Assembly (NCBI GenBank): GCA_945859605.1
Contig: OX243824.1
Coordinates: forward strand, 31,135,869 to 31,199,868
Reading direction: 5' to 3'
Length of the DNA: 64,000 nt
Source of the DNA: Lumbricus rubellus
Taxonomy: Eukaryota > Annelida > Clitellata > Crassiclitellata > Lumbricidae
Of this stretch, positions 1 to 13,700 are shown piece by piece; positions within the stretch are counted from its first letter, which is position 1; every line of letters begins with the position of its first letter. The position numbers were made by a program, and so were the translations under genes. The notes under the pieces were generated by a model. It was not told where the DNA came from, made no database searches, and saw only the letters and a program-made list of their open reading frames with translations.

Positions 1-258
1 AAGTCTATAATCTGCAGCTTTATTATCACCAGTTCACTGTGTTGCCAGTCTTCAAAGAAATAAACCTGTAGTTGGAGGGGGGATTGCGGCATTTGGTCAT
101 GAATGTATGCATGTATGAAGTATCATATGTGATTGAAGCTAAATAGTATATTGAATATTCACATCATGAAAGCGCCTGTGTGTAGTCAGCTATATGGCCC
201 TTTCCCCAGCGAAAGGAGTGAAATAGAGAGATAACCTATCAACCATCTACATGTATAT

Positions 259-466
259 GCGGGGCGAGGTGGTGTAGTGGTGGATACAGTTTCGAATCCA
301 CCTCAAGGCGCCGCGTAGGAACTTTGAGCAAGACCTTCATTTGCAATTGCTCGTGCGCTTCGGCGTGAATCTCTGATACAGTGTGCGCACTGTTGTTGGG
401 AGCGCCTCTGAGTAGTGGCCTTGAAGAAGCGCTATTGCAAATGCAATAAATAAGTAAATGAATAAA
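259..466 (+). mobile_element. tRNA-derived SINE
   Basis: The 5' part resembles a tRNA gene: a GTGGTGTAGTGG A-box-like stretch and a TTTCGAATCC B-box-like stretch. A conserved body follows (CCTTCA..GCAATTGCTCGTGCGCTTC..GCGTGAA) and then an A/T-rich tail of AAATAAGTAAATGAATA type. Diverged copies of the same body occur near 19459-19697 (+), 61461-61692 (-) and 63258-63430 (-), which shows a dispersed family. Short reading frames crossing it are not genes. Confidence 0.7.
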
Positions 467-470
467 AAAT

Positions 471-1295
471 GCAATGCAGATGAGAAACCGAAGGCATTGG
501 TCTCCGTCTTTTCTCCGAACCAGGAACCTCGTACACTCATCGAGACCAGTCACTGCATAAGGCCTATGCGTTTATCGACTCATGTGTGCTTGCGTAGAAT
601 ATTGTATGTAATGCATGAAAATAATGTTACGTAGGCCTACATGTGAGTGTAACGCCAGTTGTAAAATCCAGAAAACTAGGAATGTCATTACTAGCCAGCG
701 TGGCTTCACGAATATCGAAGATCAACACAATGAAGGTCAGAATAACTTGTAGGCCTACTTAACTGTTTATTCCCCCCTGTTTATTTTGTTCGACTGCATG
801 GTTTCGAATTCTCGCACGTTGGCTAAGGATGCGCAGAGAATCCAGGATAATAATTATTACAAATCACTGTTCAGTTTTCTGTAATTTCAGAGATCTCATC
901 ATCATCTGACCTCAAAGGAACCCACAGTTCACGGCATCTGCTCCAATTACGCGACACATTCCGTGGTGGCTTTAACTTCATTCATCCATGAATAGCAGCA
1001 GCAGCTGTAGACAGTGTAGAGCGTTGACCAGACCGGGTTAGATCAGAGTAGAGACCGATGTCAAATCTTAATTTTTATTTTTAATTTTTACACTTATCTG
1101 ATTTCTTCAACAAATCATTCGCCGTCGGACTGTATTTTCTTGATAGTCTAATTATAGGTGAGCAGCGTAAAAGAAAAATTGCAAAGTTAAACAATTTGTT
1201 GTTTCAGCTCGAAACACTTCTTCAACGTCAAGTGGACCTTCTGAAATAGGCCTACATTTCAAACTAAAGAAGAGTGTGCACTGTGCAGTACAGTG
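471..1295. other. No gene recognised
   Basis: A/T-rich unique-looking sequence with several TAGGCCTA motifs. I see no convincing exon, repeat unit or RNA gene. Confidence 0.5.
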
Positions 1296-1539
1296 TCACT
1301 TGCATTTGTTAGGCTCACACTGTTTAACAGTTACACTGCAAACCTTAGACCTTATACCGTAGTCCTTCCACGCGCTGGTAGCACATCGGGCGACACAGTC
1401 TCTCATCTTTGTCAGTGTGTCGTTTCTGTTGCGGTGATTTGTTTTACCCGCTAGGGCTGCAAACCCACCGCGGAACCCTCCTCTTTTACCCGGGCTTTGG
1501 ACCGGCACAGGCTCCATAACAGGAACCTGAGGCGGAGAT
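1296..1539 (-). CDS. Candidate terminal exon, unknown Cys-containing protein
   Basis: On the minus strand a pyrimidine-poor but possible acceptor (GCTTATTGTAG) is followed by an open frame of about 80 codons ending in a stop at 1296. The segment is more GC- and CpG-rich than its neighbours. The predicted end is basic with regularly spaced cysteines (C-x3-C, then two more Cys before a KCK end) and a Gly/Arg-rich stretch. I do not recognise a family. No partner exon was found, so this may be a chance open frame; it is listed because of its composition and the splice-like upstream sequence. Confidence 0.25.
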
Positions 1540-2866
1540 CTACAATAAGCACTAGAGTAGCCTATAATAATAGTACCGTATGGTGTGTATATAGGCCTAA
1601 TGTGTTGTGTAAGGTTACTAGGCCTATAATTTACGCTGCTAGAATGATTTTGTGTTTTTTCTCTCAAAACGCTGAAGGCCTACTGGTGCAGGACTGAGGA
1701 AAAATGGAATTTTATGACGCATAATGCAGATGGAAGTATTGCCTATTTTTGCATTTGGATCAGCTATAATTATTCTCATTGTAGACGAAGCTTAGGTAGC
1801 CTACTGAGTTGCATACCAGAAAGCAATCAGATTAAATAGTTTACATAGGAAATGTTACACAAGCCAAAGCAATTGGGATTCAACATGTAAGTCTAGTAAA
1901 GGTGCGGTATTACTATTATAATAGTTCACAGAAACAAAGCATTGAAATTTAATTTTAAAATTCTGAAGATTAAACTAGTGAGAAGCCATTTATAAATAAT
2001 TGTAAGTTATTGTATTAACAGCAGATTATACTCAAAATGATATGATTTTAACATGAATTTAAATAGCAAATTATATCGTAATATAATAGTGGATAATATA
2101 TAGGTCTATTATTATAGGCCTAATAGGCCTAATGTACACCGTTCAAAGCTATTATCATTATGTTTCATTTTTCACGGAAAATCAATATTTTGGTGGCGGG
2201 ACAATAATAATTATTGTAGTTGGTAACCTCCATTTAGACTCGCCGTTGTGCAATGTTCCACGATTCTATTATATATATATATATATATATAATTAATTAT
2301 GAATTATAATAATAATATTAGCCTATATAGTTGTTCCTTACAAGAATCGCTAGCAGCTGCCACAAACCACGGAAAGGACACTGCCTCTTCTAACTCACTT
2401 GCACAGATAATTTAAAGGATCAACTGCAGTCAACTCTGCGCGTGGATAATTGTCTAACTCTGAAGCGGAGACTTACAGGGACAGGAGATAACGAACCACC
2501 TTCCCCAAAATTATAAGGTCGGGGAATGGGGGCGTCATGTCGAATTCAATATTTTACGAATTTGTTATAAATATCAGTAAATTGTTTTACATTTTCCCTA
2601 TTGCTCAGACTACCTTTTTGCATCTTCGAGCAGTATTGGTATACCATAGTGATATTGGTGAGTGATGGTATGCTGGGAACTTGCGTACCAAACCTGTATG
2701 AATACAGCATTCTATCACTGCTAATCAATTAAATAACAGCATCTAGCTGTTATGCTGTGTAGGTTTACTCCCAAAGCATGGTTTCCAATAACCTCTAAGG
2801 CAATATGGAGAACATTCTTCTGTCTATTTGTTTGCATCTGTCTATTCTTCTATCAGCATAGCCTGA
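1540..2866. other. Intergenic, simple AT repeat
   Basis: No gene recognised. It holds an (AT)n run at about 2269-2292 and four TAGGCCTA octamers. Confidence 0.5.
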
Positions 2867-3161
2867 ACGTTAATAGACCTATGTGTATTTAAGTGACATA
2901 GTGCAAACACGTTAATAGACCTATGTGTATTTAAGTGACATAGTGCAAACACGTTAATAGGCCTATGTGTATTTAAGTGACATAGTGCAAACACGTTAAT
3001 AGACCTATGTGTATTTAAGTGACATAGTGCAAACACGTTAATAGACCTATGTGTATTTAAGTGACATAGTGCAAACACGTTAATAGACCTATGTGTATTT
3101 AAGTGACATAGTGCAAACACGTTAATAGGCCTATGTGTATTTAGGTGACATTAGTGCAAAC
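2867..3161. repeat. 42-bp minisatellite, 7 copies
   Basis: Seven head-to-tail copies start at 2867, 2909, 2951, 2993, 3035, 3077 and 3119, nearly identical, of a unit beginning ACGTTAATAG and ending GTGCAAAC. The last copy has a 1-bp insertion. Because 42 is divisible by 3, the minus strand shows an artificial repeating reading frame. Copies differ at TAGACCTA versus TAGGCCTA (third and seventh). Confidence 0.95.
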
Positions 3162-4690
3162 ACTAGGTTTCTCGCTGATATTATCTGTAAATAAAATTTA
3201 ATATTAGACTGTTAGCAGACTCCTTTGCTATCTCCATGGCGAGTTTACTTATGTAATTGTAGATCCTGATACCTATAATAAATTAGCGTAACGTTGCAAT
3301 TTTACGAGAACATGCATGTATGCTAAGTTGCTACTCGATTACAATTATAGGCTAATATTAATGTGTAACGTTCGGCTTTAATAAATTGTAGATCCTTCTT
3401 AGGCTTTCCACAAGAAGACATCGTGGCTACAAGAGACTGAACAACCACATTAAAATAGTGTGCTTATCGCCGCCTCGTTCTTGGCTGAGACTTACTCTAA
3501 TAGCCTACTCTACAAGTCAACATCGCATCAAATAATTAAAATAGTTTATTTCAAATTTTGCAATGAATTTGTTTATTGTTTCAATAATACACAGACAATA
3601 GGCCTTGTGCATTCACGATGAGTAAACGCAGTGACTCATTGTAGCTGATAATAACGAACGATGATAGACTGTAGGCCTATACATGTACATTATACAATCC
3701 TTACTGCTTACTTAAACAAAAGTGCTGATCGATATACATGTACTCATAGGAAGTTAGACGAATATACTTGTGACAATTAGCAAGTCTCATCGCCAAGATG
3801 TGGAGCAATTTTTTATACTAGATCTGGAGCTTATAATTAGATTTCCCTTTTGTGACGGATCGAGATTTCTGAGAGTGAGCAACCAAGTGTCCGGCGCCCA
3901 ATCGGCGTGGCGAGTAGATATTCGTCGTCCTCAGAAACCTTCCACTAGACCCATCATTAGACAGCTTTCGATGTTATCGTGCGGCTGTCTTGTGATGTGG
4001 CCAAAATATATCAGGTATCGAGCTTTCTTGTGAGCTTCAAGTACCTTCCTTGTGGACCCAACATATGCAAATCACAGTAGGCCACTGTAGGCCTACAAGC
4101 CCTACATTCTGCTTTAGTGTCAACATGAATTTTTACGGTCCACTTGGCGTTGAAGTGTTTAACCAACTGAAGCACACCTGGGGTCCATTTGACCTCAGAG
4201 GTGCAACTACCTTGAATAGCTCTATTCATATAAAGTAAAAATCTGGAATAATTCAAATTTCTCAGCAATTCATCCCCTTATAAGTACGAATAAGTTGGAA
4301 GACTGTAGCATCCTTTGTTCAACAGAAAAAATTGGGGAAGATACACAGGGCACATTTAGCATACATACTGACCGCTGCAGCTGGGGTCCAGCTGCAGCAG
4401 TAAGTAAGTAGTTCAAATAATATGATTTGACATGTGACTGCAAGAAGTCGGAATGGTGAAGTAGGCATTTACGTCGGTAAAAATCTTGTATTTCCATCAA
4501 TTTCATGGTACAATAGGAATTTACTGGAAGTATTTTAATTCCGTTGAACTCGCTTCTGACTTGCTCACTGTTAGAACAGTCAAATAGGGAGACAATTCGG
4601 ATGAATCAGAGTTGCAACAAGCCCCAGAACAGACCTACATCGTCCCACGAATCGGCAAAATCCGAACTTGATGATTTAGACGACCTAATT
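3162..4690. other. No gene recognised
   Basis: A/T-rich sequence with scattered TAGGCCTA/TAGCCTA motifs. Short open frames have no recognisable product or splice context. Confidence 0.45.
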
Positions 4691-4694
4691 CGTC

Positions 4695-5045
4695 TATTCA
4701 TTCAAGAATTTTTATAGCGCTTCTTCAGAGCTACTCAGAAGCGCTCTTACGGCAAAAAGAGACAGTTTGAGTTTAATTTGTTTAAATGTGTCAGTAATAA
4801 CCCCAGAAAGCAGATGTAGCTCCTGTGGTAGCCCATCCAGACAACTGAGCCGATCACAGAAAAGGCTCTATTCTGCATCGTTGCAGTTCGTGCCAATGGG
4901 ACGAAGAGCAGTCCTTTCTGTGCTGAACGACGGGGCGGGTATTCGTGGAGCAACAAAGCTCTCGCAGGTTACTGTAGTCAGAGGTAATTCCAAGCTGGCA
5001 TTGCCTGACTATAGCAGCGATCCTAAATTCAATGCGCTGCCGAGT
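4695..5045 (-). mobile_element. SINE tail and CR1-like LINE fragment
   Basis: 4695-4745 matches the 3' body of the tRNA-SINE family (GCGCTTCTTCAGAGCTACTCAGAAGCGCTC). The minus strand at 4747-4956 reads RTATMQNRAFSVIGS, like the conserved C-terminal tail after the reverse transcriptase of CR1-type LINEs (R.RAFSV.GP..WN). It is a truncated, decayed remnant. Confidence 0.5.
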
Positions 5046-5524
5046 GGGAAGTTAGTGTAATGTCTTCAGCATACAGCTGGGCACATGATGAAATTCAGGG
5101 ATTTCGTCCCCTTAGAATTATAAAGCTCTATCATGAATTTTCGAAAACAATCGAGTTTGGTATCAATTTCATCAGTGGAGAATTTGCTCTATCATTAGAC
5201 CAAAAAAAACTAGCTGATTGAAGCGGTCGTTTCTTAGTTATAACTTTCAAGACACACAGAATTTAAAGAGGCGGTGGATTCCGACGTCACGAGACACAGC
5301 TAACATTAACAAATTGGTCATAATTATTTCGTGCCGTGCGGTTTAGTTGATAAGTCTAATTATGCCTAATGATATCCAAATATTAGACAATCGGCTGACA
5401 ATGATAGCAAGTGGAGCAACGCACGATGCGGGGTGCGCTTGCGTCAAGGGATGGCCTAGTGGTTGCACAGGCTCTGCGTAATAGCCTTTACTAGGCTATA
5501 TCAACGGAGTAAGCTATTGTCCAA

Positions 5525-5679
5525 ATGACTATGTCGAGTTCTTCTAAGCTTATTGGACTTTCATTTTCTCTCTGGATAGCCTACATTGCTACCAACGTCA
5601 CAGTTGACGCTGTCGATCTACAAAGAAGAATCTCTATCGAAAACGGACACCAAAATGAAATCAGTTTTTATATCCGGAG
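5525..5679 (+). CDS. Signal-peptide exon upstream of gene A
   Basis: ATG codons at 5525 and 5531 open a frame with a hydrophobic signal-peptide-like segment (LIGLSFSLWIAYIATNV) and about 25 polar residues ending NGHQNEISFYIRR, then a GT donor (GAG|GTTAGC). A diverged second copy of the end of this exon sits at 22563-22617, upstream of gene B, so the exon was part of the duplicated unit. Its end phase (2) does not fit directly onto the 7726 exon (needs phase 1), so another exon or an alternative transcript must lie between, or this belongs to a separate short gene. The assignment to gene A is by position and duplication only. Confidence 0.45.
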
Positions 5680-6173
5680 GTTAGCGTTTTCAAAATTAGC
5701 ATTGCTGAATATTAGGTCTATTTAGAAGATATTTCGTGTTAGTTTACATGTATTAATGATTGACAGGTGAAAAGATAATTATAGCCTAATAATTATGTGA
5801 ACTCTGAATAATGAGGCCTATTTAGGATATGGTTATAAAAAATACGTGCAGGCCTATAATGTCAAATTTGACTTCCTTCTGTACCTCGAGTAGCTGTAGG
5901 CCTACCATAACTTGTTGTTTTTCATTTCTCTTTAAAGCTGCCAGTATATTCCTTTCCATCAAATCTGGTCCCAATAAGCTGAGTTATCATCCTCGCTCTG
6001 CTGTGCTTCTTACGTATAATGTATAAATGAATGTATAAATTCGGATAAATATTTCTCCCTTGAATTCTTCGTTGCCTGTAAGTAATCATGCGCCCAGAGG
6101 AAGGCAAGCATGGAGGGAGCAACGGTTGTCAATTCGACTTGTAATAAAGACGTGGACAAGGACGACAACCGCG

Positions 6174-6413
6174 TCATGGGAGGGAGAACGAGAGACCACC
6201 CGGAGCTGGCGAAGCACTCTGCGCAACCAAGTTTACATGCTGAGACAAGGTGAGCTCAGAGTCATCTGAGTCAGACGCTCGCAGGGCGGGAGGAAGACTG
6301 TTCCAGCATCTAGGGCCGGCCACTGAGAAAGCGCGGTCACCGAAAGGGGTTCTCGACTTCTCCTCCATTATTGCAGCGTTAAAGGCAGCCGTCACTGTAT
6401 TAGTGAACAACAA
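6174..6413 (-). mobile_element. CR1-like LINE 3' fragment
   Basis: The minus-strand frame contains PFGDRAFSVAGPRCWNSLP, the highly characteristic segment near the end of CR1-family non-LTR retrotransposon ORF2 proteins, after the reverse transcriptase. Upstream coding sequence is missing (5'-truncated copy). A more decayed relative lies at 32930-33110. Confidence 0.75.
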
Positions 6414-6465
6414 ATGGCTAAGTGTGTTATCTTAGAGTTGTCTCTGCTGAACGTATCATACTTTA

Positions 6466-7687
6466 TATAGGGTGTCTCGAGGTCGTGAACGATTTTGAAT
6501 GCAGACAAATATATGTTACACACATTATATTGTGGAAAGCTTTATACTGGCGGATAGGTTATTCAAATGAAAATGTTAATATAAAAAAATTAGATCACTA
6601 ACTCACTTTTTCAAATTTTAGCGCCAATATCCGTGACGTCATCAAATTTGTGCCCAGTAAACGTCCAGTTAAGCCGCAAACAATATTGTACGACCATCAT
6701 TGTTAATCCACACATAATTAATTAATACAAATTATCGTTTAGTATTAATTTTAACAATGTTTCTTTTACTCGTTATTACAGCCTCAAATCGATTAGCCAT
6801 CGAGCCAAATAGATTTTTCAGAGTTGTCAGAGGTAGGCTAGGCCTATCGGTGTCCATGCCTTACGAAGCCGACGTTTTAATGTGTTCAGTGTCTGGGGTT
6901 AGGGTTCAGCATAAACAGTTTGATTAACAAAACTTCATATCATTCCAAATAAAATTTCAGTCCCTTCGACTTATTACATCAATGAGATAGGCCTACTGGA
7001 GAAAGAAATCAAACTCGCATTCCAGCGAAGCGTAGTATGCGCTCAGTTAATAGCCACAAAAATGTTTCATAATAGCCTAACGGCGAAGGATTATTTCAAC
7101 AAGACGGTGCACGTGCACACATATCAAAGGCCTCAGTCGAATGGTTGAACAACAATATCAATGGATAGCCTACAACCGAGGGACTGGCCGCCTAATTCGC
7201 CGGATTTGTCACCAATGGAAAATGTTTGGAGCATTAATATGGCGGCAACTGTTTATGTCGATACCGAACCCCAAACGACCTTAAAACGTCGGCTTTGGAA
7301 GGCATGGACATCAATAGGCCTACCTCTGACAACTCTGAAAAATCTATTTGGCTCGATGACTAATCGAGTGGAGGCTGTAATAAAGAGTAAAAGAAAAATT
7401 ATTAAATACTAAATGATAATTTGTATTAATTAATTATGTGTGGATTAACAATGATGGTCGTACAATATTGTTTGCGGCTTAACTGGACGTTTACTTCGCA
7501 CGAATTTGATGACGTCACGGATATTGGCGCTAAAATTTGAATAAGTGAGCTAGTGATCTAATTTTTTATAATTAACATTTTTATTTGAATAACCTATCCG
7601 CCAGTATAAAACTTTCCACAATAATGTGTGTAACATATATTTTTCTGCATTCAAAATCGTTCACGACCTACCGAGACACCCTATATA
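6466..7687 (+). mobile_element. Deleted Tc1/mariner transposon, ~300-bp inverted termini
   Basis: Long imperfect inverted repeats of about 300 bp begin TATAGGGTGTCTCG at 6466 and end as the reverse complement at 7687, with TA at both edges. The interior (about 7080-7412) preserves the C-terminal third of a Tc1/mariner transposase: FQQDGARAH (catalytic D), WPPNSPDLSPMENVW (second D/E region) and a basic end. TAG-containing TAGCCTAC and TAGGCCTAC stretches interrupt that frame. The N-terminal DNA-binding part is lost, so it is non-autonomous. It lies 38 bp upstream of the gene A ectodomain exon acceptor. Confidence 0.85.
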
Positions 7688-7725
7688 ATGGTTCGAGTTT
7701 TAAAAGAGATGTTTAATTTTTTCAG

Positions 7726-10700
7726 TTTTCCGTCTTCTATTTCTTGTCCATTTGGAAGCAGCAACATCTGTTCCTAAATTGCCCTGTATAAACCGAAATC
7801 TGCACCTTACTGTCGATCTCCATTTGAATCTTTCCATCGATGGCATTACGATTGCTGGCCTTCCAAATGCCGATACTTGGGATAAGCCGGATGTCGTTTT
7901 TCTTCCTTGTACTGCGAGGTTAATAGCGATTCACGGAAGAAGTGAACCTGGATGGGGAAAAGCGGCTATTCTCGCGTCAACAGATGATGACTATATTCTG
8001 ACCAATTCTTTATGGAAATGTTCAAACATCAGTCACACAGGTTGGAACGAAATTGATTTTGACGATTCCGATTGGATGTATGCCGTGGAGTATGGTCGGA
8101 ACGGAGACTTTTTGAAGAATTTCATACCTGGCGTCAGCTCATACGCTTCGTGGATTTGGCTGAGGCAAGATCCTCCTCAGGCCAAAGTGATCGATGCAGA
8201 AGTATACTGTAGAATGCGACTTCGTAAGATAATTATTATTGCTTCATTTGCATGATTCTTGATATCAAATAGATTGACCTTATTTTATGCTATACATGCA
8301 TGCCGGAATGCACGTGCCACCTAACCAGTGGCGTAGCTAGCTTTTTGTCCCGCAGGGGCCCCTTTCTTGGCTTTGTAAGGCTGGTATCTTGTCGTTCTTG
8401 CAATCAAGATCACAAAACTAATCTATGGCATTTGCTATCAGGTCCAACACAATGTCATGTAGGCCTAATACAGCTTACTCAGAGAAAAAACATGAATGCT
8501 ACAGTTGCATGAATGAGACAGATAAATTAAAGTGTTATAGGCCTAACTGCAGTGGTTTCCCAGTAGAATTTAAAATCTATAACGTTGCAGACTTTTCCGC
8601 TTATTATTAGCTGCCTACTTAAAACAATGTCATGGCATCATACAGTTTTCTGTCTTGCATTTTTTCAGCAAAACATTTAAACCATCTATCAATTGCGGTT
8701 TATGATTTGCAATTTGCACACCAAACACGATACAATCATCAATTTCTCATAGTAGGATTTACGTAAAAGTAAGTTAGCAATAAGTAAAAAAAGTCCCATC
8801 CCGTTCCATGAGGAACACAGGGAGACGCTCGTCTCCTTTTCCACAGCCCTGAGCCAGCAATGGACGAATCCCAAGGTCCTGGACACGAGGCCAGTGTATC
8901 GCAGGACTTGCTGTTTACTTCCCAGTTTACGCCGGTACCAAATTATACTGCTTGGTGACAGAGGCACGTGTGCACTGTGCGTAAACAACTTGCCCAAGGT
9001 CGTTACCCGGAGTCGAACCCGCAACCTTCCGCTCCGTGAGCAATAAAGCTGCAATATTCTTTATAAGTGCAAACTTTGGGACAAATACGTGATTTCTATA
9101 TAGACCCATTGCTCAATTTTGTGTCTCTCTGATTTTGGGGTGGGAGCTGAGAAGATTTGAGAGTAGTATAAGAATTGCTGAAAAATTACTGGGGAGATCA
9201 GACTATAATGATCCATATGGAGTTGGGCTGTGAAAAGGTGAAAAAACTTAACTGTGTGACCCTTAGAAAGACTATAGCGAGGGTCGAAGGACCTCAAATC
9301 CCCGGGCAATTCTCACTCTGGTTGAGAGAATGTCAGTCTACTATACCGTTACTACATTACACTGTATAATTATAGTAAAGAATGTAGCCTAATAGCAATT
9401 TCAAGTTTTTCAACACTAAGTCTTAGTCTATCTAATATACTATAGCAACTTAATGCATATATTTTTCTTATACTTTGGGTATGATTCATTCATTAGATTG
9501 CCACAATTAATTTAATTTTTGCCAATCTAGTTTTCAAAATGTTAATTTATATGTTCTTCTGTTAAACAAAATAAACACTATTCAGTTTGCTCAAAGAATC
9601 TATGGTGTCATCTACAGGGTGGCTCAATAAAAATACTGCACCAGTAAAAATGCAATATCTCCGCAACCAATTGAGATTATTATAATATGAAAATTGCAGG
9701 ATTTATAGAGGAGAGCATTTGCAACAATCCCTGAAAATCTCAATAATTAATCTGCATTACTTCAGAAGTTACAGCTGTGCAAAAACAGTTTTCTATTTTT
9801 TCAAATTTTCGGATAATCACTTTCCAATACCTGTGATTTCTGTAAGTTTTTTTTGCAAATTTCAACACATAAAGTGATGATGATGTCATATGACCTCACT
9901 AAGAGCTGTAAATAAGCTGTTTATGAAGCAATCTGGTAGTATTTGGTGATATTTTATATATTAAGGTCTCAATTTGTGAATCCGTACTGAACGTCATGGG
10001 CAAAGTTTCTGCAGATGATAAAGTGGGAACTCGGGCGTTGCGTGATCAGAGACTGGGGTATTGCAAGATCATAGCAAAATACCCAGTGAAAAGTGGAGTT
10101 TGAGCACATTGAAGGCTATCTGTAGACGTGATTATGTAGCAAAAGTCAGATGTCGAAAGAGAGACAGGAAGACAGTGGTCGTTTGGTCTGACGGAAAAAA
10201 GCGCGATGTTCACGAAATTCGCTTGGTAGTCGCAAAGGTAAAGTTTGCAAAGCACATCATGGTTTCGGCGTCAAATCTGCTGGCGTGTGTTACGGCTGCA
10301 AGGAAAGACTGCACTTCATCCCATTCAGTAGGCTAAATGTCAAACTTACCGTTGAACTCTGTTACCCAGGCTAATTGAACACTGGAGGCATGTTCTAACA
10401 TTTGGTTTAATTTTTTCCAGAAGGACGGTGGACCCTGCTTGCTCGCACGGCAGGGTTGATTATGATGTTGTTATCTTATTGCCATCAACTGCGGTAAATT
10501 TATTTCCACAGGTGAATGACCATCAAAGTTCAAAATCGCCAGATCTTAACCCTTTTGTTTATTACGACTGAGAAGCTATGCTGGAACGATGCAAGACATT
10601 TCATCCCAAGTAGGAGAGCATTGGTTATAACTGAAGGAAGTCTTGCTGCTAATGTGGGATCAGTTGCCGTAGGACTCGATCAACAAGGCCATACTGAGCT

Positions 10701-13700
10701 TCACAAAAATAATTTGATCTCGAGTTAAAGCAGGGAGTGGACACTCCCATCATACTTTACGATAAACTGTAAAACGGACTGCGGTCGTGGTGAAAGTGAT
10801 ATAATTTGACATGGAAATCTACAAGTGACGCTAACTTTTCCGCGGATTTTTGAAAAACGAAATTGAAAGTTTAAACAGCCATAACTTTTGCAAACATGAA
10901 AATTTTAAAGTGAAACTTTCAGGGATTGTTGAAAATTCATTTCCCTAAAAATTGTGAAATTTTCGCAGAAAACGCTAAATCGGTTGCGAAGATATTTCAT
11001 TTTATCCAGTGGGGTATTTTTTTTGAGCCACCCTGCAGTGAGGGCTATAAATGGGTGGAGACTTTGGGTGACAGCAGGGACCTAACTAGAATTTTTTTGT
11101 TTGGGGGGGGGCTTAAGCCTTGAGCATGACGAGTGCTGTAGTGTATTTAGCCGTAAGCATACAACGGCTTGAATTTTTATTTGGGGGGCTTCAGCTTCGT
11201 TTGGGGTTGCTTAAGCCCCCCATGCCCAACGCTAGTTACGTCACTGGGTGACAGAGGGACGGTCCCCGACATTTGTGGTGAGGTGACCAAGATGCTTAAT
11301 TGAGTCCCCAATATTTCATAAAAATTTATTGAATATCATTAAAATTTCTAGTGATGCGCGCTGCTTATCACAAATCAGCAATTTTTTAAAGATGACAGCT
11401 TAAAATGTTATCATTGCCGTGTGCATATTAACCCTCGGGCTACCAGGGGGGGTGGTATCCACCCCCCCCCCCCTACGTTTTTCCCAAATCAAACTTTTTC
11501 CGTTTGGAATAAAATTTTGACGTTTTAGGTAGCCGTAGAGGATTCATTTGCACACATTCTGAGCTAAAATGTGTGATCATATACCATACCATTCAAAAGT
11601 TATACCCGATATACCCAAGGCACCAGGGGAGGGGTGGATACCACCCTCCTTAGATTATCGGCTGTATCTTATCCGTCCTTTGACATGAAGAGACACCAAT
11701 TACAACATTCTGTAGAGGGAATGTGGGGCTACATTTTGATGGTAACGGAGTTGTCTTTTGACAACCGGAAGTCCTCAAAATAAATTAAAATATAAATAAA
11801 GGTGTTTTATTTTTATAAAATGTTCATGTTTTTCCTATTAAAAAATATTCATAATTTATTTTTTAAGAGAAATAAATTATGTCATTCTATAGAGGGCATT
11901 TAGGGCTATTTTTTATACCAATTAATTTGACATTTGATGACCGGAAGTGCTCAAAATAAATTTAAATATATGAAAATGTTGGGTTTTTTTTACAACGCAA
12001 ACCGATAAGTCCGCGTAAACGTTTTTCAGCAGCTAATACATGTTTTTTTTCTTGTTATTGTAATTAAAGCTAACTTATTACTAGTTTTTGTAGTTGAATA
12101 TTGGACTTTATTATATGTAAACTATTTTTAATTAAATAAATTATGTTAAAAACACACAGAATCTAATATTTTGCTTATGCGAAAGTATACATTTTGTGGA
12201 ATCGACGGGTGCCTACGGTAAAAAATTCATAACTTCGGGGTGCTTTCATATATTTTAAACCTAAATATACCATTTTGTGCAGAAATGAATGGTGAATCCA
12301 TTAATGTATTACAAGTTATGATATCTCAAACCAAACCCAAAATCCAGGGGGGGTGGTAACCACCCCCCTTCTTGGTAGTCAGTGTTACAAAAAAAGCTTG
12401 GTAGCCTGAGGGTTAAGAAACTTTAGCAATCTGGTGAGAATAGTTTATTGGAGTCTTAAACTACGTGTCTGAGCACTGAAAAAGAGTAATTGTCTTAACC
12501 CTTATAGGGTAACACTTTTTTGTTTACAGTTGTTGGTAACCGGGGGGTAAAAAATTACCCCCAATTTATTTTCGTCAAATCTAGGGAAATGTTTTTAACC
12601 AATTTCGGTCATGTTTAATTTATCTGACAGACAAGGACATTATTGAACGTAATGAGTAACAAATCTTGAATTAAAATGATGACTCGTGATTATAAGCGGT
12701 CTGATTAGCTCATGACCAACCTGCAGCAGGAACACACGGCGCTTGTCCAAACGTAGGCCTAGGCCTACTGAATGTGCGTGATATCGCCATGTTATATTCT
12801 GCAACTTCTATAATTATGACATATGCGTTGCGCGCTGCTGAATCAACCCAGACTTAGAAGAGGCCATCTACTGGTCCTGCAACTGCAAGTGTATCCCTTT
12901 GTTTCCAGGTCGAATGATCCCACCGCGCTTTTTGTGGCGTTGTAATCACATATTTCTTTCGATAGCTTTATGCAAAAGTACGTATACTACAATAATTATA
13001 ATGCTGCCGGAAATAGAAATCACACAGCAAAGAATGACTAATTCAGATGCAAAAATACAGCAGCCACATATCTTCAACAATATTCAGTTCTAATAAATAA
13101 TAAGCTTACATCTACAGGGTGGGCCAACAAAAAGACCCCCTCTAAGATTTTTGCCAATATCTTGACCAAAAGTAAGAATTTTGAAATGAAGTTTTACAGT
13201 CTTATAGAAAATTCATATTTACACATGATGGCCAGATTTCATCAAAATATTTCAAACACAACACAAGTTATGACACTTTTAGTGATGTCACCCACCGTTT
13301 TTTGACGAGTCAAAAACGAAACGCAAAAAAAATTAAGTTTTGTGCCTATATCATGGCCAGAAGTAAGAATATTGAAATGAAATTTTACAGTCTTAAAGGC
13401 AATTCATATTTACATATGATGGCCAGATTTCATCAAAATATTTCAAACACAACACAGGTTATGCCGCTTTTAGTGATGCCACCCACTGTTTTCGACGATT
13501 CAAAAACGAAACGCAACAACAAGTACCAAAAACACGATTTTATTAAGTGTCATCTCAATAACTGCTGTCAAATGATCTTATTAGTGCTTCACAACTTGTG
13601 TTCAATGTGCCCACCACCAGTGCCAAAACTTCTTTTGAGTCTCTTTTCAAAGTTTTTGATGGACCCATGATTAATCTGACAGATTTCTTATTTACCAATT

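Noticed and set aside
259..300. Functional tRNA gene
   Set aside because: A- and B-box-like words are present but no cloverleaf can be drawn, and the SINE body follows directly.
2842..3120. 92-residue repeated ORF on the minus strand
   Set aside because: Product of a minisatellite whose unit length is a multiple of three.
7726..8255. Direct splicing of the 5525-5679 exon to the 7726 exon
   Set aside because: Phase 2 to phase 1 mismatch gives stop codons within about 20 codons in both gene A and gene B versions.
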